A DNA stretch of 64,000 bases from Pseudomonas sp. MTM4 (GTDB lineage Bacteria; Pseudomonadota; Gammaproteobacteria; Pseudomonadales; Pseudomonadaceae): positions 1,178,001-1,242,000 of the forward strand of contig NZ_CP048411.1 of assembly GCF_019355055.1 (NCBI RefSeq). Direction: 5' to 3'. Under the pieces are notes generated by a model. That model saw only the letters and a program-made list of their open reading frames with translations. It was not told where the DNA came from and did not search any database. Every line of letters begins with the position of its first letter. The stretch's first letter is position 1. Positions 55,927-64,000 of this stretch are shown here, piece by piece. The position numbers and the translations under genes were made by a program.

Positions 55927-57090
55927 TCAAAAAGAGCGCGGCAGCTCGAGCAAGTGCTCAGCCACGTACGACAGAATCAAGTTGGTGGAGATCGGCGCCA
56001 CCTGATACAGCCGTGTCTCGCGGAATTTGCGCTCGACGTCGTATTCGTTGGCGAAGCCGAAACCGCCGTGGGTCTGCAGGCAGGCGTTGGCCGCTTCCCA
56101 GCTCGCCTTGGCCGCCAGGTACTTGGCCATGTTGGCCGCGGCGCCGGCGTTGCGACCGGCGTCGTATTCCTCGCAGGCGCGCCAACGCATCAGGTCGGCC
56201 GCTTCCAGCTCGATGTGCGCCTCGGCGATGGGGAATTGCACGCCCTGGTTCTGGCCGATTGGGCGACCGAACACCACGCGGTCCCGTGCGTACTGGGCGG
56301 ATTTCTCGGTGAACCAGCGACCATCACCGATGCACTCGGCGGCGATCAGCGTGCGCTCGGCATTGAGGCCGTCGAGGATGTAGCGGAAGCCCTTGCCCTC
56401 TTCACCGATCAGGCTGCTGGCCGGGATTTCCAGGTTGTCGAAGAACAGCTCGTTGGTCTCGTGATTGACCATGTTGGCAATCGGCTGCACGGTCAGGCCG
56501 TTGCCGATGGCTTCACGCAGGTCCACCAGGAAGATCGACATGCCGTCAGCCTTGCGCTGTACCTCGGCCAGCGGCGTGGTGCGCGCCAGCAGGATCATTA
56601 GGTCCGAATGCTGGATACGCGAGATCCACACCTTCTGCCCGTTGATCACGTACTTGTCGCCCTGCTTCACCGCGGTGGTCTTGATCTTGGTGGTGTCGGT
56701 GCCGGTGGTCGGCTCGGTCACGCCCATCGATTGCAGGCGCAACTCGCCGCTGGCCAGCTTGGGCAAGTAGTAGCGCTTCTGTTCCTCGCTGCCGTTCCGC
56801 AGCAGGGTGAACATGTTGTACATCTGGCCGTGCACGGTGCCGGAGTTGCCGCCGCAGCGGTTCACTTCTTCGAGGATGATCGAGGCCTCGGCCAGGCCCA
56901 GACCCGACCCGCCATATTCTTCCGGGATCATCGCCGACAACCAGCCGGCTTCGGTCAGCGCGGTGACGAAGGCTTCGGGGAAGCCCTTTTCCTCGTCGAT
57001 CTTGCGCCAGTATTCGGCGGGGAACTCAGCGCAGAGGGCGCGCACGCCTTCGCGGATGGCGTTGTATTCGTCGTTCAGGTACGGGTTCAT
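55927..57090 (-). CDS. Acyl-CoA dehydrogenase of the itaconate cluster
   Basis: A 387-residue FAD-dependent acyl-CoA dehydrogenase. The core includes WLSAMIPEEYGGSGLGLAEA, the FAD-binding SMGVTEPTTGTDTTKIKT and CLQTHGGFGFANEYDVER near the C-terminus. It corresponds to PA0879 (recalled). Its substrate is not known; an itaconate-derived or related branched acyl-CoA is suggested by context. The ATG is used because upstream codons fall inside a non-coding repeat (57134-57172). Confidence 0.88.
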   Translation of the reverse strand: MNPYLNDEYNAIREGVRALCAEFPAEYWRKIDEEKGFPEAFVTALTEAGWLSAMIPEEYGGSGLGLAEASIILEEVNRCGGNSGTVHGQMYNMFTLLRNGSEEQKRYYLPKLASGELRLQSMGVTEPTTGTDTTKIKTTAVKQGDKYVINGQKVWISRIQHSDLMILLARTTPLAEVQRKADGMSIFLVDLREAIGNGLTVQPIANMVNHETNELFFDNLEIPASSLIGEEGKGFRYILDGLNAERTLIAAECIGDGRWFTEKSAQYARDRVVFGRPIGQNQGVQFPIAEAHIELEAADLMRWRACEEYDAGRNAGAAANMAKYLAAKASWEAANACLQTHGGFGFANEYDVERKFRETRLYQVAPISTNLILSYVAEHLLELPRSF

Positions 57091-57133
57091 GTTTCTGGTT
57101 CCTCGAAATCTTGTCATGTACGGGTGGCGGTTT

Positions 57134-57316
57134 CCCTTCACCCCTGCCCCCTCCCCTGAGGGGAGAGGGGATTGGTCTGTGCTTGCTCTTCGGTTACGCA
57201 GCCCGGCGACTCTCTTCAAGGGAGGGCTCGATCTGCGTAGTCAAAGGGCTCAGCGGCAGCGGCAACCCCATCAATCTGCCCCCTCTCCTCTCGGGGGAGA
57301 GGGCTAGGGTGAGGGG
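57134..57316. repeat. Inverted pair of GC-rich intergenic repeats
   Basis: Two related hairpin-forming repeats face each other between the acyl-CoA dehydrogenase and ich genes. The left one (57134-57172) contains CCCCTCCCCTGAGGGGAGAG, and the right one (57278-57316) reads CTCCTCTCGGGGGAGAGGGC followed by TAGGGTGAGG. The right one resembles the CCCTCTCC...GGAGAGGGCTAGGGTGAGGG element common in many proteobacterial genomes (recalled). Confidence 0.7.
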
Positions 57317-57330
57317 CCGCCGCCACCGCC

Positions 57331-58152
57331 TCACTCGAATTCCACTTCAGCTTTCTGCGCCAGTCCGTTGTGGTCCCCGGCCCAGAGTTCGGCCTTGCCC
57401 GGCGCGACGGCGCGGCCGCCAACCTCGAATGGCTGCGGCGCGATCAGCGGACGCAGGCCGCGATAGGCGAAGCGCCGGGGACGCATATCGGGATTGGCGC
57501 GGCAGAAGGCACGCAGATTGAGGGTGGCGATCAGCGGGCCGTGCACTACCAGCCCCGAATAGCCTTCGGTTTCGGTGACGTAAGGCCAGTCGTAGTGGAT
57601 GCGGTGGCCGTTGAAGGTGACGGCGGAATAGCGGAACAGCAGTGTCGGGGTCGGTGTTACCGCTTCGCGCCAGTCACCGGCGACCATCGGTTCGCCACTG
57701 ACGGTTTTCGGCGGGCTGGGCTCGCGGTAGACGATGTCCTGTTCTTCGCGAATCGCCAGGCGGCCGTCCTGCAGATACTCATGCTGCACGGTGACGAACA
57801 GCAGCGCGCCGGTGCGGCCGTGCTTCTCCTCGATGTGCTTGATGGTCGAAACCCGAGTCGCCTCACCGCCAGCCCGCAAAGGCTCGAAGAACTCCACGCG
57901 GCCACCGGCCCACATGCGGTTGCGATTGTCAGCCGGCGGCAGGAAGCCACCGCGCGCCGGATGGCCGTCTTCGCCCAGTCCGCTTTCGGCGACGGCATCC
58001 TGAAAGAAGCACCACTGCCAGAGCGGCGGCAGCGGCTCGCCATGGGCCGGCGTCGGTTCGCCGAGCGTCGCGGCGATGCGCTTGAGCATATTGCGGCTGA
58101 GCTGGTCATGGGTTTCTTCGGTGCGGCCAATCCAGGCTGTTAGGTCGGTCAT
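57331..58152 (-). CDS. ich: Itaconyl-CoA hydratase (MaoC-like double hot-dog)
   Basis: A 273-residue hydratase expected to convert itaconyl-CoA to (S)-citramalyl-CoA. The N-terminal half is a MaoC-like hot-dog region (LPPLWQWCFFQD, then GRVEFFEPLRAGGEATR), and the second hot-dog carries the hydratase motif NGHRIHYDWPYV with the catalytic Asp/His. Mesaconyl-C4-CoA hydratase is a close relative. The ict and ccl neighbours support Ich. It is the first gene of the leftward operon and diverges from the LysR regulator. Confidence 0.87.
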   Translation of the reverse strand: MTDLTAWIGRTEETHDQLSRNMLKRIAATLGEPTPAHGEPLPPLWQWCFFQDAVAESGLGEDGHPARGGFLPPADNRNRMWAGGRVEFFEPLRAGGEATRVSTIKHIEEKHGRTGALLFVTVQHEYLQDGRLAIREEQDIVYREPSPPKTVSGEPMVAGDWREAVTPTPTLLFRYSAVTFNGHRIHYDWPYVTETEGYSGLVVHGPLIATLNLRAFCRANPDMRPRRFAYRGLRPLIAPQPFEVGGRAVAPGKAELWAGDHNGLAQKAEVEFE

Positions 58153-58230
58153 CGCGAGCTTCCGGCTGTGTTGTTTTGCCGCAGCATGCTCCGAAGCCGG
58201 CGTTCCGAGAATTTGTATTTACCAACACCA

Positions 58231-58251
58231 GCGTTCGGCTATCCTGAACGC
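58231..58251. promoter_or_regulatory. Candidate LysR-type regulator binding site
   Basis: GCGTTC and GAACGC are perfect inverted arms around GGCTATCCT in the divergent ich-lysR gap, 23 bases before the regulator start. Inside lies a T-N11-A pattern within TTC...GAA, the usual core of LysR sites. Confidence 0.5.
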
Positions 58252-58274
58252 CGTTTCTCCCAGCGAGCGCCCTC

Positions 58275-59183
58275 ATGCACTTCGATCTGGCCGATCTGCG
58301 CCTCTTCATTCACATCGCCGAATCTCCCAGCCTGACCCAGGGCGCGCGTCGTGCGCATCTCTCGCCAGCAGCCGCCAGCGCACGGATCAAAGCCCTGGAA
58401 AGCCAACTCGACAGCCGCCTGCTGTACCGCGACAGCCGCGGCGTGGAGCTGACGCCGGCAGGCAACCGGTTGCTGCAGCACGCGCGGCTGATCATGCGCC
58501 AGGTCGATTACCTGAAAAGCGAATTCACCGAATACGGCGCGGACAATGCCGGGCACATCCGCATCTTCGCCAACACCACGGCGGTAACCGAGTTCCTGCC
58601 CGAGGTGCTGGCGGGCTTCCTGGCCCAGCGCCCCGGCGTTACCGTCGATCTGCAGGAACGCCTCAGTCGTGACATCGTCCGCGGCGTGCTCGATGGCAGC
58701 ACGGACATGGGCATCATCGCCGGCCCGGTACGGGCACAAGGCCTGCAGGTGCTGCACTTCAGCACCGATCGCCTACTGCTGGCAGTGCCAGTCGGCCATC
58801 CGCTGGCGACCGAAAAGCGCGTCAGCCTGCGCCAGACGCTGGCCTACCAGCACATCGGCCTACACGAGGGCAGCACCCTGCTGACTTTTCTGCGCAACCA
58901 GGTAGAAAAGCTCGGTGGCAACCTGTCGCTGCGCATTCAGTTGTCCAGCTTCGAGGCGGTGTGCCGGATGATCGAGGCCGGCGTCGGCATCGGCATCATT
59001 CCCGAGTCCGCCGCGATCAGGCATAGCCGCACGATGCAGCTGGCGACGGTGGAGCTGGACGAGCCCTGGGCGGTGCGCGAACGCAGCATTCTGGTGCGCG
59101 ATCTGGAGGCGTTGCCGGGTAGCGTTCGCGCCCTGATCGCAACGCTCCTACCGGGACAAAACGGAAAGCTTGAGCCAAGCTGA
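58275..59183 (+). CDS. LysR-type regulator of the itaconate cluster
   Basis: A 302-residue transcription factor. The N-terminal winged helix-turn-helix (about 1-60) includes LRLFIHIAESPSLTQGARRAHLSPAAASARIKALE, and an effector-binding domain spans about 90-295. Divergent placement next to ich and the inverted repeat between them suggest it controls the operon, probably with itaconate or its CoA ester as inducer, as for its counterpart in P. aeruginosa (recalled). No other regulator is nearby. Confidence 0.9.
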   Translation: MHFDLADLRLFIHIAESPSLTQGARRAHLSPAAASARIKALESQLDSRLLYRDSRGVELTPAGNRLLQHARLIMRQVDYLKSEFTEYGADNAGHIRIFANTTAVTEFLPEVLAGFLAQRPGVTVDLQERLSRDIVRGVLDGSTDMGIIAGPVRAQGLQVLHFSTDRLLLAVPVGHPLATEKRVSLRQTLAYQHIGLHEGSTLLTFLRNQVEKLGGNLSLRIQLSSFEAVCRMIEAGVGIGIIPESAAIRHSRTMQLATVELDEPWAVRERSILVRDLEALPGSVRALIATLLPGQNGKLEPS

Positions 59184-59441
59184 ACGCTTATATGGACAGA
59201 GCCGCTCAGCCGTGACGGCTTATTTGGTCCTGGAGTCGGCACGTTAAGGCAGCGAGCCGCGCTGGCACGCTCCACTGGAGATTGCCGGTCGTTTTGAATC
59301 CTCAACGCAAACTGCTGCCCAAACCGCATACGCTGAACGCAACGGTGAGGCAGGTTGTCACCCGTTCTGGATGCTTTAACGGTTAGCCGCTTCTAGTCGA
59401 TCGGCTCGTCACCCCAGACCATTTGCATAAGGTTGTTCGCC

Positions 59442-60752
59442 ATGACGTCGTTATTAGCCCCCATCAGTTCACTGCTGGGTGGCGTTGCATTACTACTGCT
59501 CGGCCACGGCTTGCTGAATACGCTGCTAACGCTTCGCGGCATCGCCGAGGGTTACTCCACCGGGATGATCGGCTTGCTGATGTCGGGTTACTTCGCTGGC
59601 TTTCTCGTCGGCACCTGGCTCGCTCCATCATTGATCCGACGTGTCGGCCATATCCGCACCTTCGCTTTTTACGCCGCACTGGCAGCGATCGCCGTGTTGC
59701 TGCACGTGATGATCGTCAACCCCTGGGTGTGGCTGATGTTGCGCGTACTTTACGGTGTGGCGCTGGTCACGCTGTACATGGTCATCGAGAGTTGGCTCAA
59801 CGCCCAGGTCAGCGGTGAAAAACGTGGCCAGGTATTCGCTCTGTACATGGCAGTCAACCTCGGCTCGCTGGCCGCTGCTCAGCAATTGCTGAGCCTCGAT
59901 AGCCCGATGAATTTCACCCTGTTCGCGCTGGCCGCCATTCTCATCTGCGCCGCGCTGATGCCGATCACGCTGACCCGCCAGGCGCAGCCCGCACAGCCCG
60001 ACATGCCGGCGACCGACCTGCTGCAACTGGCTCGCATCGCGCCGCTCCCCTTGATGGCTGCAGGAATTTCGGGCCTGACTCTCGGCGGTTTCTGGGGGCT
60101 GGCGCCTGTCTACGCCTCGCAGAGCGGCTTCGATGCGTCCGGCGTGGGTCTGCTGATGAGCATCACCATTCTCGGCGGCGCCGTTCTGCAGTGGCCCATC
60201 GGGCTATTTTCCGACAAGCATGACCGTCGCCTGGTGATGCTCTGGGTCGTAGCGATCGCGGCGGTCCTTGGCGGCCTGATTACACCGCTGACATCCGGCC
60301 CGTTGTTGTTGGGCATGATGTTTCTCTGGGGCGGTCTGGCCTTCTCGATCTATTCCATCGCAGTGGCGCAGATGGTCGACCAGTTGCACCCGGACGAAAT
60401 TCTGTCCGGCTCCAGCGGCCTGCTGTTGGCCAACGGTTTCGGCGCCGCCTTCGGTCCGGTGGTCGCCGGCGGCCTGATGAGCGTTCTCGGCCCCAAAGCC
60501 CTGCCGGTGTTCTTCGCCGTCACGCTGGCGTTTCTCGCCATCTATTCCTACTTCCGCTCTCGCCGGGTAATCGATCTGGTCACCGAGCCGCATGGCCACT
60601 TCACGCCGATGCTGCGTACCAGCCATACGGTGCTTGAGTTGATGCCCGATACGCCTGAAGGCGATAGCACGGAAACCCCGGCCACCGAGCCGGAAGCCGA
60701 CGACGGCGTGCCCAACGATACGATTATTGAGCAGCGCACGGGCACGCACTGA
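59442..60752 (+). CDS. MFS transporter
   Basis: A 436-residue inner-membrane protein of the major facilitator superfamily with 12 helices. The loop between helices 2 and 3 has the family motif region SGYFAGFLVGTWLAPSLIRRVGHIR. The C-terminal tail is long and acidic (PEGDSTETPATEPEADDG). It is closest in layout to YcaD-type transporters. The substrate is unknown. The ATG follows ATAAGG; a TTG nine bases upstream is an alternative. Confidence 0.86.
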   Translation: MTSLLAPISSLLGGVALLLLGHGLLNTLLTLRGIAEGYSTGMIGLLMSGYFAGFLVGTWLAPSLIRRVGHIRTFAFYAALAAIAVLLHVMIVNPWVWLMLRVLYGVALVTLYMVIESWLNAQVSGEKRGQVFALYMAVNLGSLAAAQQLLSLDSPMNFTLFALAAILICAALMPITLTRQAQPAQPDMPATDLLQLARIAPLPLMAAGISGLTLGGFWGLAPVYASQSGFDASGVGLLMSITILGGAVLQWPIGLFSDKHDRRLVMLWVVAIAAVLGGLITPLTSGPLLLGMMFLWGGLAFSIYSIAVAQMVDQLHPDEILSGSSGLLLANGFGAAFGPVVAGGLMSVLGPKALPVFFAVTLAFLAIYSYFRSRRVIDLVTEPHGHFTPMLRTSHTVLELMPDTPEGDSTETPATEPEADDGVPNDTIIEQRTGTH

Positions 60753-60778
60753 CACGTCTGAACGGCGTCTGATTGCCG

Positions 60779-61192
60779 CTAGAAATCCACCTTGCCGCGC
60801 CCTGCCTTGATCGCGGCGCGTTTGCTCTTACCCTCGAGGCGGCGTTTTTTCGAACCCAGGGTCGGACGTGTCGGGCGCCGCGTCTTTTCGACTTTCGCCA
60901 CGCTGCGAATCAGTTCGGCCAGCCGCTCTAGCGCATCGGCGCGGTTCTGCTCCTGAGTGCGGTATTGCTGGGCCTTGATCACGATCACGCCGTCGCTGGT
61001 GATGCGGCTGTCACGCAGTGCCAGCAAGCGTTCCTTATAGAACGCTGGCAATGAGGACGCGTTGATATCGAAGCGCAGATGCAGCGCGCTGGAGACCTTG
61101 TTGACGTTCTGGCCGCCAGCACCTTGGGCGCGAATAGCGGTCAGCTCGATCTCGCTGTCAGGTAGCTGCACGCTATTGGATATCTCGAGCAT
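60779..61192 (-). CDS. arfB: Alternative ribosome-rescue factor ArfB
   Basis: A 137-residue peptidyl-tRNA hydrolase that frees ribosomes stalled on truncated mRNA. The catalytic GGQ is at residues 26-28 in [19 protein letters not shown]. The C-terminal basic tail ([20 protein letters not shown]) enters the empty mRNA channel, as in E. coli YaeJ. The start gives the family length of about 140; 13 extra upstream residues are possible. Confidence 0.93.
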   Translation of the reverse strand: MLEISNSVQLPDSEIELTAIRAQGAGGQNVNKVSSALHLRFDINASSLPAFYKERLLALRDSRITSDGVIVIKAQQYRTQEQNRADALERLAELIRSVAKVEKTRRPTRPTLGSKKRRLEGKSKRAAIKAGRGKVDF

Positions 61193-61328
61193 CGGCCCTT
61201 CATGAATCAAAAATGAAAAAGCATTGTCCACGAGCCGGGCGGCGTGGACACGTTTTTATATGATTTCGAGCCGCTACAGGCGAGTCGGTTCGGCTACTGT
61301 AGTCCGCTTGCAATAGATGGATTTCTGC

Positions 61329-62369
61329 ATGGACTCGATTACACAGGCCCTTCTCGGCGCGACTGTTCAGGCATCTGTGCTCGGCCGCTGGCAAGGCCGC
61401 AAAGCCCTGCTGTACGGCGCGATACTCGGTACCCTGCCCGACCTCGACGTCGTGATCGACTACGGCGACGCAGTCGCCGACATGACCTATCACCGCGGCT
61501 TCAGTCATTCGCTGTTCGTGCTCAGCCTGCTTGCCGTAGCGCTGACCTGGCTGGCGCGACGAATACGGCCGAACCCGAATTACACCGGCATGCGGCTGTT
61601 TTTCGCGCTCTGGCTGGTGCTGATAACCCACGTCCTGCTGGATGCGTTCACCAGTTACGGTACTCAACTGTTCTGGCCCCTCACACCGTCCCCGGCGGCC
61701 TGGTCCAGCGTCTTCATCATCGACCCTTTGTACAGCGTGCCTTTGCTGCTTGCTGTGCTTGCCAGAACCATATTCGGCTTGCAGGGGCGCCGTGTCCGCG
61801 GGCCGGCGTTCGCACTGATCGTGTCATCGCTGTATCTGGGGTTCACCCTGGCGGGCAAGCAGATGGCCGAGCGGCAAGTCGAGACCGCGATGGCCAGCAA
61901 CGGCATCGAGAACGCACGGATATTCACCACGCCCACGCCCTTCAACAGCCTCCTGTGGCGGGCCATTGTGGTGGACGGCGACGTCTACTACGAGACGTTG
62001 GTCAGTTGGTTCGACGAGACGCCACCGCAACTGGTGCGCATCCAGCGCGGAGAACGCCTCGCTGCGCACCTCACGGAATCGCCGCAACACACCCGCTTGC
62101 AGTGGTTTACCGGAGGCGTGCTGCGCTATGACGAAATCGATGGCCAGATTCTGGTTACGGATCTGCGGCTCGGCATGACCGGCTTCCATCCCTTCCGCTT
62201 TGCCCTGGCCGAGCGCAACGGCGATGACTGGCAGCTGATCACGCATGTCGAGCGGCTGCCAGCCGAGCGTGGTGATATGGATCGCCTGAAGCAGATCTGG
62301 CAGCGCATCTGGCAACAAGAGCCGGGACTGCCGCTCGCCGAGTGGGCGGCCGATCTCAACGCGCGCTAG
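61329..62369 (+). CDS. YdjM-type membrane-bound metal-dependent hydrolase
   Basis: A 346-residue inner-membrane protein of the DUF457/YdjM family. The N-terminal half has membrane helices with conserved metal-binding residues in GTLPDLDVVIDYGD, YHRGFSHSLFVLS and HVLLDAFTSYGTQLFWP. The C-terminal half is a soluble domain of unknown fold. Members are predicted hydrolases without a known substrate. The ATG before Asp-Ser-Ile-Thr matches the usual family start; one four codons upstream is possible. Confidence 0.85.
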   Translation: MDSITQALLGATVQASVLGRWQGRKALLYGAILGTLPDLDVVIDYGDAVADMTYHRGFSHSLFVLSLLAVALTWLARRIRPNPNYTGMRLFFALWLVLITHVLLDAFTSYGTQLFWPLTPSPAAWSSVFIIDPLYSVPLLLAVLARTIFGLQGRRVRGPAFALIVSSLYLGFTLAGKQMAERQVETAMASNGIENARIFTTPTPFNSLLWRAIVVDGDVYYETLVSWFDETPPQLVRIQRGERLAAHLTESPQHTRLQWFTGGVLRYDEIDGQILVTDLRLGMTGFHPFRFALAERNGDDWQLITHVERLPAERGDMDRLKQIWQRIWQQEPGLPLAEWAADLNAR

Positions 62370-63681
62370 CCCGACGATTCTTGTGCCAACGGCCAAAACC
62401 ATAGAGTAAGGCGCCAAGCGCCATCAACAATCCTGCTCGCAGCCAGGTGCCCGCGCCCTGCTGCGAAAGCAGCACCAGGCAGGAGCCGATTGCCAATATC
62501 GGCAGTAGCGTCGGCGTACGGAAGTGCGGCGCGGCTACGTGATCCCTGCGCAGCACCAACACCGCCACGTTGGTGCTCATGAACACGAACAGCAGCAACA
62601 GCACCACGGTTTCGGCGAGCGCCGCCAGCGTACCGGTCACGGTCAGAATCATCGCCAGCAAGGTGGTGACGATGATCGCCAGCCAGGGCGTACGCCGCTC
62701 GGGCAGCACGCGAGTCAACACTGACGGCAACAGTCCCTCATCGGCCATGCCGTAGGCCAGGCGGCTGGACATAATCATGGTCAGCAGCGCGCCATTGGCC
62801 ACCGCCACCAGCGCCACGGCAGCGAACAGCCAGTCCGGTATGGCATAGCCGGTCGCGCGTACGACCTCCAACAAGGGCGCGGAAGATTCGGCCAGCGTCG
62901 CCGGGGAAAGGATGGCCGTTGCCGCGACGCCGACGCCCACATAGACCAGCCCGGCCACCAGCAGCGCACCGAACAAAGCGCGCGGGTAGTTGCGCCGGAT
63001 ATCCTTGACCTCTTCGGCAACGTTGGCCGAAACCTCGAAGCCGACGAAGGAATAGAAGGCAATCAGCGCCGCTCCCAGCACGGCGATAGCCGGCGACACG
63101 CCTGGCGTGAACTCCATCACTCGCGCCGGCTCGCCCTGTCCGCTAAGAAGAAAGCGCGCAGCCAGCACGATGACGAACAGCAGGCCCGAGACTTCGATGA
63201 CGGTCATCACCGCATTGGCGCCGAGGGATTCCTTGATGCCGCGCGCATTGAGCAATGCGACGACCGTCAGAAAGACCAGAGCGGTGGGCACCGCCGGGGT
63301 GTCCAGAAAGGCGCCGAGATAATCGCCGGCAAACGCCAGCGACAGCCCGGCCGCGCTGGTCACGCCAGCAGCCAGCATGCAGAACCCCACGAGAAAAGAG
63401 ATCAGTGGCTTGCCGAACGCACGCTCAGCGAACACGGCGGCGCCACCGGCTTTGGGGTATTTGGTGACCAGCTCGGCGTAGGACGCCGCGGTCAACATCG
63501 CAAAGCCCAACGCAACCAGCAACGGCACCCAGACCGCGCCGCCCGCCTCGCCGGCAATCTTGCCCACTAATGCATAGACACCGGCGCCCAGCACATCGCC
63601 AAGGATGAACAGGAACAGCGCCGGCCCGGTAATCGCCCGCTTCAGCCGGGATTCGCCTGCAACGAATGCGGTGGTTTTCAT
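62356..63681 (-). CDS. APC-family amino-acid/polyamine permease
   Basis: A 441-residue inner-membrane permease of the APC superfamily with about 12 helices. The start of helix 1 is GPALFLFILGDVLGAGVYALVGKIAGEAGG, carrying the unwound glycine-rich segment of the LeuT-like fold. SFVGFEVSANVAEEVKDIRRNYPRAL is the conserved loop after helix 6. The substrate (amino acid or amine) is unknown. Its end overlaps the end of the YdjM-like gene by 14 bases on the opposite strand. Confidence 0.88.
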   Translation of the reverse strand: MKTTAFVAGESRLKRAITGPALFLFILGDVLGAGVYALVGKIAGEAGGAVWVPLLVALGFAMLTAASYAELVTKYPKAGGAAVFAERAFGKPLISFLVGFCMLAAGVTSAAGLSLAFAGDYLGAFLDTPAVPTALVFLTVVALLNARGIKESLGANAVMTVIEVSGLLFVIVLAARFLLSGQGEPARVMEFTPGVSPAIAVLGAALIAFYSFVGFEVSANVAEEVKDIRRNYPRALFGALLVAGLVYVGVGVAATAILSPATLAESSAPLLEVVRATGYAIPDWLFAAVALVAVANGALLTMIMSSRLAYGMADEGLLPSVLTRVLPERRTPWLAIIVTTLLAMILTVTGTLAALAETVVLLLLFVFMSTNVAVLVLRRDHVAAPHFRTPTLLPILAIGSCLVLLSQQGAGTWLRAGLLMALGALLYGFGRWHKNRRASAR

Positions 63682-63820
63682 CGGCGGGTCGCTCCCGGAA
63701 CGGGAAGGGCGTTAACGAGCGACGGGGTGTTCAATCGAGCATCTCCACAGCGTGCGGCGACGGCCGCGTTTCTTTCTAGAGCGGTGGAGGCTCAATGGAG
63801 TTCAGCGCCAGATACGACAA

Positions 63821-63840
63821 AGCCCCGGCGGGCCGGGGCT
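63821..63840 (-). terminator. Terminator of the chemoreceptor gene
   Basis: AGCCCCGG and CCGGGGCT pair perfectly over eight bases around a four-base loop, and TTTGTC follows on the minus strand. It lies 22 bases past the chemoreceptor stop. Confidence 0.7.
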
Positions 63841-63862
63841 TCAGTGCGGCAAGCGGGCGGGA

Positions 63863-64000
63863 TCAGGTGCGGAAACGCGCCACCAGCCCCTGCAATTCGA
63901 CGCCCAGGCGCGCCAGTTCCGCACTCGACGCGGCGGTCTGCTCGCTGCCGCTGGCGCTCTGCTCACCGATGTCGCGCACTCGCGTCACGCTCTCGGAGAT
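63863..64000 (-). CDS. Methyl-accepting chemotaxis protein, C-terminal fragment
   Basis: The frame is open to the right edge and only the last 45 residues are visible. They are helical and include IGEQSASGSEQTAASSAELARLGVELQGLVARF, typical of the C-terminal end of a chemoreceptor signalling domain, with Gln/Glu pairs as possible methylation sites. The final residues FRT lack a CheR-tethering pentapeptide. The ligand-binding part lies outside the window. Confidence 0.85.
   Translation of the reverse strand: MSESVTRVRDIGEQSASGSEQTAASSAELARLGVELQGLVARFRT

Overview
The window is a high-GC gammaproteobacterial chromosome segment, most likely from the Pseudomonas stutzeri group (Stutzerimonas). 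The basis is gene content and order. The run dusA - tal - STAS protein - REC/PP2C phosphatase - PilZ - mlaA - queF - ABC exporter - fadE - PA2817-type protein parallels the PA2795-PA2817 stretch of P. aeruginosa, and the run ich - acyl-CoA dehydrogenase - VOC - MmgE/PrpD - ict - ccl - dctP parallels PA0878-PA0884 (gene orders recalled, not searched). No tRNA, rRNA, CRISPR array, transposase or prophage gene was found.

Layout. 0-9 kb: two convergent DMT exporters, cysK, a 318-bp MITE-like element with near-perfect terminal inverted repeats, a DUF748 protein, a MoxR ATPase/VWA pair split by a GFA-type zinc protein, and a small cluster with a YafJ-type amidotransferase. 9-17.5 kb: housekeeping genes (universal stress protein, Uup-type ABC-F, Slt transglycosylase, MOSC protein, CheV, YegS-type lipid kinase). 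17.5-30.6 kb: an exopolysaccharide cluster with a PslA/WcaJ-type priming transferase, a low-molecular-weight tyrosine phosphatase, a Wzc-type tyrosine autokinase, a secreted GH5 glycosidase, a polymerase/ligase-like membrane protein, two glycosyltransferases, gmd and rmd (GDP-D-rhamnose synthesis) and a Wza-type export lipoprotein. No Wzx flippase is visible. 30.6-35.2 kb: an iron-uptake operon (TonB receptor, DUF3649, PepSY, DUF3325) behind a convincing Fur-like box and closed by a strong terminator. 35.2-36.3 kb: an orphan secreted protein with about 14 curlin-type repeats.

36.5-48.3 kb is core genome: dusA, tal, the RssC/RssB-like regulatory pair, a PilZ protein, mlaA, DUF4404, queF, a YadG/YadH-type ABC transporter, fadE and a PA2817-type protein. 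48.3-59.2 kb is an itaconate degradation locus. LysR regulator, Ich hydratase, acyl-CoA dehydrogenase, VOC protein, MmgE/PrpD protein, Ict CoA-transferase and Ccl lyase are all present. The TRAP binding protein DctP has no DctQ/DctM partners; the next locus is instead a sodium:solute symporter with an overlapping 43-residue membrane peptide. Palindromic REP-like elements are concentrated in the gaps of this locus. 59.4-64 kb: an MFS transporter, arfB, a YdjM-like membrane hydrolase, an APC permease, and the C-terminus of a methyl-accepting chemotaxis protein running off the right edge.

How the parts work together: the EPS, curlin-like and PilZ genes suggest a surface-associated, biofilm-forming lifestyle. 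The itaconate genes would convert itaconate through itaconyl-CoA and (S)-citramalyl-CoA to acetyl-CoA and pyruvate.
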